Origin: Galbibacter mesophilus
GTDB lineage: Bacteria; Bacteroidota; Bacteroidia; Flavobacteriales; Flavobacteriaceae
Length of the DNA: 64,000 bases
NCBI RefSeq assembly: GCF_023721415.1
Contig: NZ_JAMQVC010000001.1
Span: 310,001-374,000, forward strand
Direction of reading: 5' to 3'
The notes beneath the pieces are model-generated. The model did not search any database. It saw only the letters and a program-made list of their open reading frames with translations, and was not told where the DNA came from. Below, piece by piece: positions 60,891 through 64,000 of this stretch. Made by a program: the position numbers and the translations under genes. Each line of letters starts with the position of its first letter. Position 1 is the first letter of the stretch.

Positions 60891-62264
60891 ATGAAGAAAA
60901 AAGTTACTGCTGTTTTTGACATCGGAAAGACCAATAAGAAATTTTTCCTATTTGATGAAGATTTCCAAGAAGTTTATCGTGAGTACACCACTTTTAACCC
61001 TATTGAAGATGAAGATGGCTATCCTACCGAAAACCTTCCTGCGCTTCAGGATTGGTTAAAATCCCTTTTTCACCGTATTCTGGAAGCAGAAGAGTTTGAT
61101 ATTAAAGCTATCAATTTTTCTTCCTATGGAGCAAGTCTTGTTCATTTAGATGAAAATGGTAATACGCTTACCCCGCTTTATAATTACACGAAACCCATTT
61201 CAGAAGAAGTTACTGATAAATTTTATAAAACTTACGGGCCTGAACTAGCGTTTACCCAAGCCACAGGCTCTTCCAAAGAGGGCCTTTTAAATTCTGGAAT
61301 GCAACTGTATTGGTTAAAAGAGACCAAACCGGAACTCTTCAAGAAAATCAAGTATTCTTTGCATTTACCTCAGTATCTCAGTTATATTTTTACAGGAATT
61401 CCGTTAAGCGAATATACCAGCATAGGATGTCATACCGCATTGTGGGACTACACAAAAAAGGACTACCATCGCTGGGTTTACGAGGAGGAAATTCACAAAA
61501 TACTGCCTCCAATTGTTTCTACGGAAACCAGTATAAACATGAATTATAACGGGAAACGCATTAAAATTGGTGTGGGTATACACGACAGCTCTTCTGCCCT
61601 GCTTCCATATGTGAGGAGCCTTGAGGAACCTTTTATTTTGGTTTCTACAGGTACCTGGAGCATTGCTTTAAATCCGTTTACTACGGAAGCGCTTTCCGTT
61701 AACGATATTGAAAAAGACTGCATAAACTATATGCGAATCAACGGAAAACCGGTAAAGGCTTCACGTTTGTTCCTAGGGAACGAATATAAAATTCAAGTCC
61801 AAAAATTGGCTAAAGCCTATAATGTAGCTCCCGATTATCATAAAACGGTTAAATTTAATGAAGAGGCCTATTATGAAATTACAAAAGAGTTTGAACACCT
61901 TTTTGCATGGGAAAGCATCCAACCGGACGAAAAAGTTACCGACACAAAATTACCGTACGATACTTTCGAACATGCGTATCATCATTTGATGATTGAATTG
62001 GTGATGCTTCAGGTAAAAAGCATCGAAACAGCCAAAGGCGGCGACACCATCCATAAATTGTATGTAGATGGCGGTTTCAGTGATAATGATGTGTATATAA
62101 AACTCTTGTCTCATTATTTGAGAAACATGGAATTACGCACTACCAATGCTTCGCTAGGCTCGGCTTTGGGGGCCGCAATCAGTATATCGGACACGAAACT
62201 GAATTCAAAATTCCTTAAAAAGAATTATTCCCTCAAAAAACACGTTCCACTCATAGTAAAATAA
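60891..62264 (+). CDS. FGGY family carbohydrate kinase (probable rhamnulokinase)
   Basis: A 457-residue sugar kinase from ATG 60891; an in-frame TTG six bases upstream is less likely. The ATP-site segments VFDIGKTNKKFFLFD, VSTGTWSIALNPF and VDGGFSDNDVY are those of FGGY kinases. It would phosphorylate rhamnulose at O1, the step between the isomerase and the aldolase, which flank it in function. The sequence resembles Bacteroidota kinases that differ from E. coli RhaB, so fuculose or another ketose is not excluded. Confidence 0.88.
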   Translation: MKKKVTAVFDIGKTNKKFFLFDEDFQEVYREYTTFNPIEDEDGYPTENLPALQDWLKSLFHRILEAEEFDIKAINFSSYGASLVHLDENGNTLTPLYNYTKPISEEVTDKFYKTYGPELAFTQATGSSKEGLLNSGMQLYWLKETKPELFKKIKYSLHLPQYLSYIFTGIPLSEYTSIGCHTALWDYTKKDYHRWVYEEEIHKILPPIVSTETSINMNYNGKRIKIGVGIHDSSSALLPYVRSLEEPFILVSTGTWSIALNPFTTEALSVNDIEKDCINYMRINGKPVKASRLFLGNEYKIQVQKLAKAYNVAPDYHKTVKFNEEAYYEITKEFEHLFAWESIQPDEKVTDTKLPYDTFEHAYHHLMIELVMLQVKSIETAKGGDTIHKLYVDGGFSDNDVYIKLLSHYLRNMELRTTNASLGSALGAAISISDTKLNSKFLKKNYSLKKHVPLIVK

Positions 62265-62269
62265 TTTTT

Positions 62270-63415
62270 ATGGCATTTACCTTTAATTATCAATACCCTT
62301 CCGTGGAAGACCTTAGAGAAAAGGCAAAAAAAAGAATGCCTCGGTTTGCCTTTGAATATTTAGATGGCGGGTGCAATGAAGATATTAACCTGTACAGAAA
62401 TACTTCAGAATTAAGGGAAGTACAACTGGAACCGCGTTATTTAAAAAATTATAATGAGGCTACCATAAAAACTACTTTATTCGGAAAGGAATATGATGCT
62501 CCATTCGGAATCGCGCCTGTTGGCCTACAAGGACTTATGTGGCCAAATGCACCACAGATATTGGCCAAAGCTGCTTTTCAACACAACATCCCGTTTATTT
62601 TAAGTACGGTTACTACCATGGATATTGAAAAAGCCAGCGAACTTACCGAAGGGAACGCTTGGTTTCAACTTTACAATCCGGTAGAAGACCATATTAGAAA
62701 AGATATCATTAAACGGGCGAGCGATGCCGGTTGCCCTGTTCTAGTGCTCTTGTGCGACGTACCCACTTTTGGATATCGTCCGAGGGATTTTAGAAACGGA
62801 CTTGCATTACCGCCAAATATGTCTATTCGTAACATCCTTCAAATACTGGCCAATCCCACTTGGGCTTTTAATACCTTAAAATACGGACAACCAACTTTTG
62901 AAAATCTTACTCCGTACATGCCGGAAGGATTGAATTTAAAGCAATTGGGGAAATTTATGGACAAGACCTTTTCGGGAAAATTGAATGAAGAACGCATAAA
63001 ACCCATCAGGGACCAATGGAAAGGGAAATTAGTTTTAAAAGGAGTAGCTTCCGAAGCGGATGCCCAAGAAGCCATTCGCCTGGGATTTGATGGAATTATT
63101 GTATCCAATCACGGCGGAAGGCAACTCGACGCAGGGGAATCTACCATAAAACCACTTACCACGATTGCTGAAAAATATGGCAATCAAATTGAAGTGATGA
63201 TGGATAGCGGTGTTCGTTCCGGCCCTGATATTGCCAGAGCAATGGCTAGCGGAGCAAAATTCACTTTTATGGGGCGGTCTTTCATGTACGGTGTCGGTGC
63301 CTTAGGGAATAAAGGCGGAGACCATACTATTTCCATGCTTAAAGTGCAACTGAAACAAGTAATGGACCAACTTTGCTGCGAAAAAATTGAAGACTTACCT
63401 AATCATTTAATTTAA
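62270..63415 (+). CDS. lldD: FMN-dependent alpha-hydroxy acid dehydrogenase (probable L-lactate dehydrogenase)
   Basis: A 381-residue enzyme of the LldD/glycolate oxidase family. It has the N-terminal RMPRFAFEYLDGG, the FMN-binding IAPVGLQGLMWP, and the active-site SNHGGRQLDAG with the His base near residue 281. MDSGVRSGPDIARAMASGA and FMGRSFMYG complete the flavin site. It oxidises L-lactate to pyruvate with electrons to the quinone pool or oxygen. It starts 5 bases after the kinase gene, which supports a role in using lactate made from rhamnose. Confidence 0.9.
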   Translation: MAFTFNYQYPSVEDLREKAKKRMPRFAFEYLDGGCNEDINLYRNTSELREVQLEPRYLKNYNEATIKTTLFGKEYDAPFGIAPVGLQGLMWPNAPQILAKAAFQHNIPFILSTVTTMDIEKASELTEGNAWFQLYNPVEDHIRKDIIKRASDAGCPVLVLLCDVPTFGYRPRDFRNGLALPPNMSIRNILQILANPTWAFNTLKYGQPTFENLTPYMPEGLNLKQLGKFMDKTFSGKLNEERIKPIRDQWKGKLVLKGVASEADAQEAIRLGFDGIIVSNHGGRQLDAGESTIKPLTTIAEKYGNQIEVMMDSGVRSGPDIARAMASGAKFTFMGRSFMYGVGALGNKGGDHTISMLKVQLKQVMDQLCCEKIEDLPNHLI

Positions 63416-63435
63416 CGAACCGAAAACACCTAACG

Positions 63436-64000
63436 ATGACACAATACGCTATTGAAGAAGACATTGAACAAGTAGCTGGAGGGGAATATGAAAGAGAACG
63501 CGTACCCGATTCTAAATTAAAAGGTTGGAAAAGTTTCCTTGGAATGTATGCTGGCGAGCACGCCGCGGGAACCGAATTTGTAATCGGACCTTTGTTTTTA
63601 ACTACAGGCGTGAGTGCTTTCGACCTGATTGTAGGATTACTTCTTGGGAATTTAATGGCCGTGCTTAGTTGGCGTTTCCTTACAGCTGAAATTGGCACGA
63701 AATTTAGATACACGCTGTATTTTCATCTTGAAAAAATTTGTGGTAAAAAGCTAGTTAACGTTTATAATTTAGCGAACGGAGTTCTTTTTTGTTTTCTGGC
63801 AGGTGCGATGATTACTGTTTCGGCAACCGCAGTTGGGATTCCGTTTAATATGGAAATGCCCAAACTAACCGATACCATGCCCAATAGCGCCACATGGATC
63901 ATTATTGTGCTGTGCATTGGAGCTGTTATTTCGGTAATTGCTGCAAAAGGCTACAGCACGGTGGCAAAAGCTGCCAATTGGATGTCACCTTTTATCGTAT
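63436..64000 (+). CDS. Multi-pass membrane permease, NCS1-like (3' end outside the window)
   Basis: An open frame from ATG 63436 runs off the window after 188 residues. The sequence has a hydrophilic start (MTQYAIEEDIEQVAGGEYER) and then membrane helices including VIGPLFLTTGVSAFDLIVGL, VLFCFLAGAMITVSATAVG and WIIIVLCIGAVISVIAAKG. The layout recalls purine/cytosine permease-like (NCS1) transporters. In this operon it is likely to carry rhamnose or a pathway product. Family assignment is tentative because the rest is missing. Confidence 0.65.
   Translation, partial: MTQYAIEEDIEQVAGGEYERERVPDSKLKGWKSFLGMYAGEHAAGTEFVIGPLFLTTGVSAFDLIVGLLLGNLMAVLSWRFLTAEIGTKFRYTLYFHLEKICGKKLVNVYNLANGVLFCFLAGAMITVSATAVGIPFNMEMPKLTDTMPNSATWIIIVLCIGAVISVIAAKGYSTVAKAANWMSPFIV

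Overview
The window is a contiguous chromosomal segment of a member of the Flavobacteriaceae (Bacteroidota). The evidence is the AT-rich sequence, promoters of the TTG-N17-23-TAnnTTTG type, almost no Shine-Dalgarno sites except a perfect one in front of rpsU, a 1118-residue SecA without the usual zinc-binding tail, a SprB-type repeat, and many small families typical of this group (DUF2256, DUF3467, DUF4197, DUF2851, DUF2795, DUF1543, PspC-only proteins). No prophage, insertion sequence or CRISPR array was seen.

Bases 1-4.8 kb hold a pirin C-terminus, a 42-residue zinc-ribbon protein, an ABC exporter coupled to truA, a phosphodiesterase and a DUF4197 lipoprotein. From 4.9 to 20.2 kb the minus strand carries the information-processing cluster. 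In transcription order it is rpsU, xerC, hpf, tRNA-Thr(UGU), tRNA-Tyr(GUA), tRNA-Gly(UCC), tRNA-Thr(GGU), tuf, tRNA-Trp(CCA), secE, nusG, rplK, rplA, rplJ, rplL, rpoB, rpoC. Large hairpins lie in the tuf/tRNA-Trp, rplL/rpoB and rpoB/rpoC gaps. From 20.3 to 28.9 kb, again on the minus strand, are an acyl-CoA dehydrogenase, a helix-hairpin-helix protein, an alanine/sodium symporter with an unusual periplasmic extension, a K+ channel, and thioredoxin/rhodanese-type proteins.

At 29-30.8 kb a MarR regulator precedes a nitroreductase and a YceI protein, with two matching palindromic sites. At 30.9-37.9 kb lies a complete trpEGDCFBA operon. It is led by a textbook transcription attenuator: an 18-residue peptide with three consecutive Trp codons, an antiterminator arm and a terminator, all behind a promoter so close that the leader mRNA may be nearly leaderless. 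The trp operon gaps carry several palindromic repeats, and one such element appears to sit in frame inside trpF. Next come galM (minus) and an ECF sigma, anti-sigma-like and surface-protein operon (39.2-41.8 kb), followed by a striking array of about 17 degenerate 21-bp repeats.

The 42-56 kb stretch is mixed housekeeping: msrA, an orphan sensor kinase, secA, a cobalamin adenosyltransferase, an ABC-F ATPase, and Lrp and AraC regulators. From 56.1 kb to the right edge is an L-rhamnose catabolic locus: a divergent GntR regulator, an aldolase/dehydrogenase fusion, a rhamnose isomerase, an FGGY kinase, an FMN-dependent lactate dehydrogenase and the start of a permease. Together these would convert rhamnose to dihydroxyacetone phosphate and, via lactaldehyde and lactate, to pyruvate.

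All calls are from reading the sequence and remembered family features; no database search was run.
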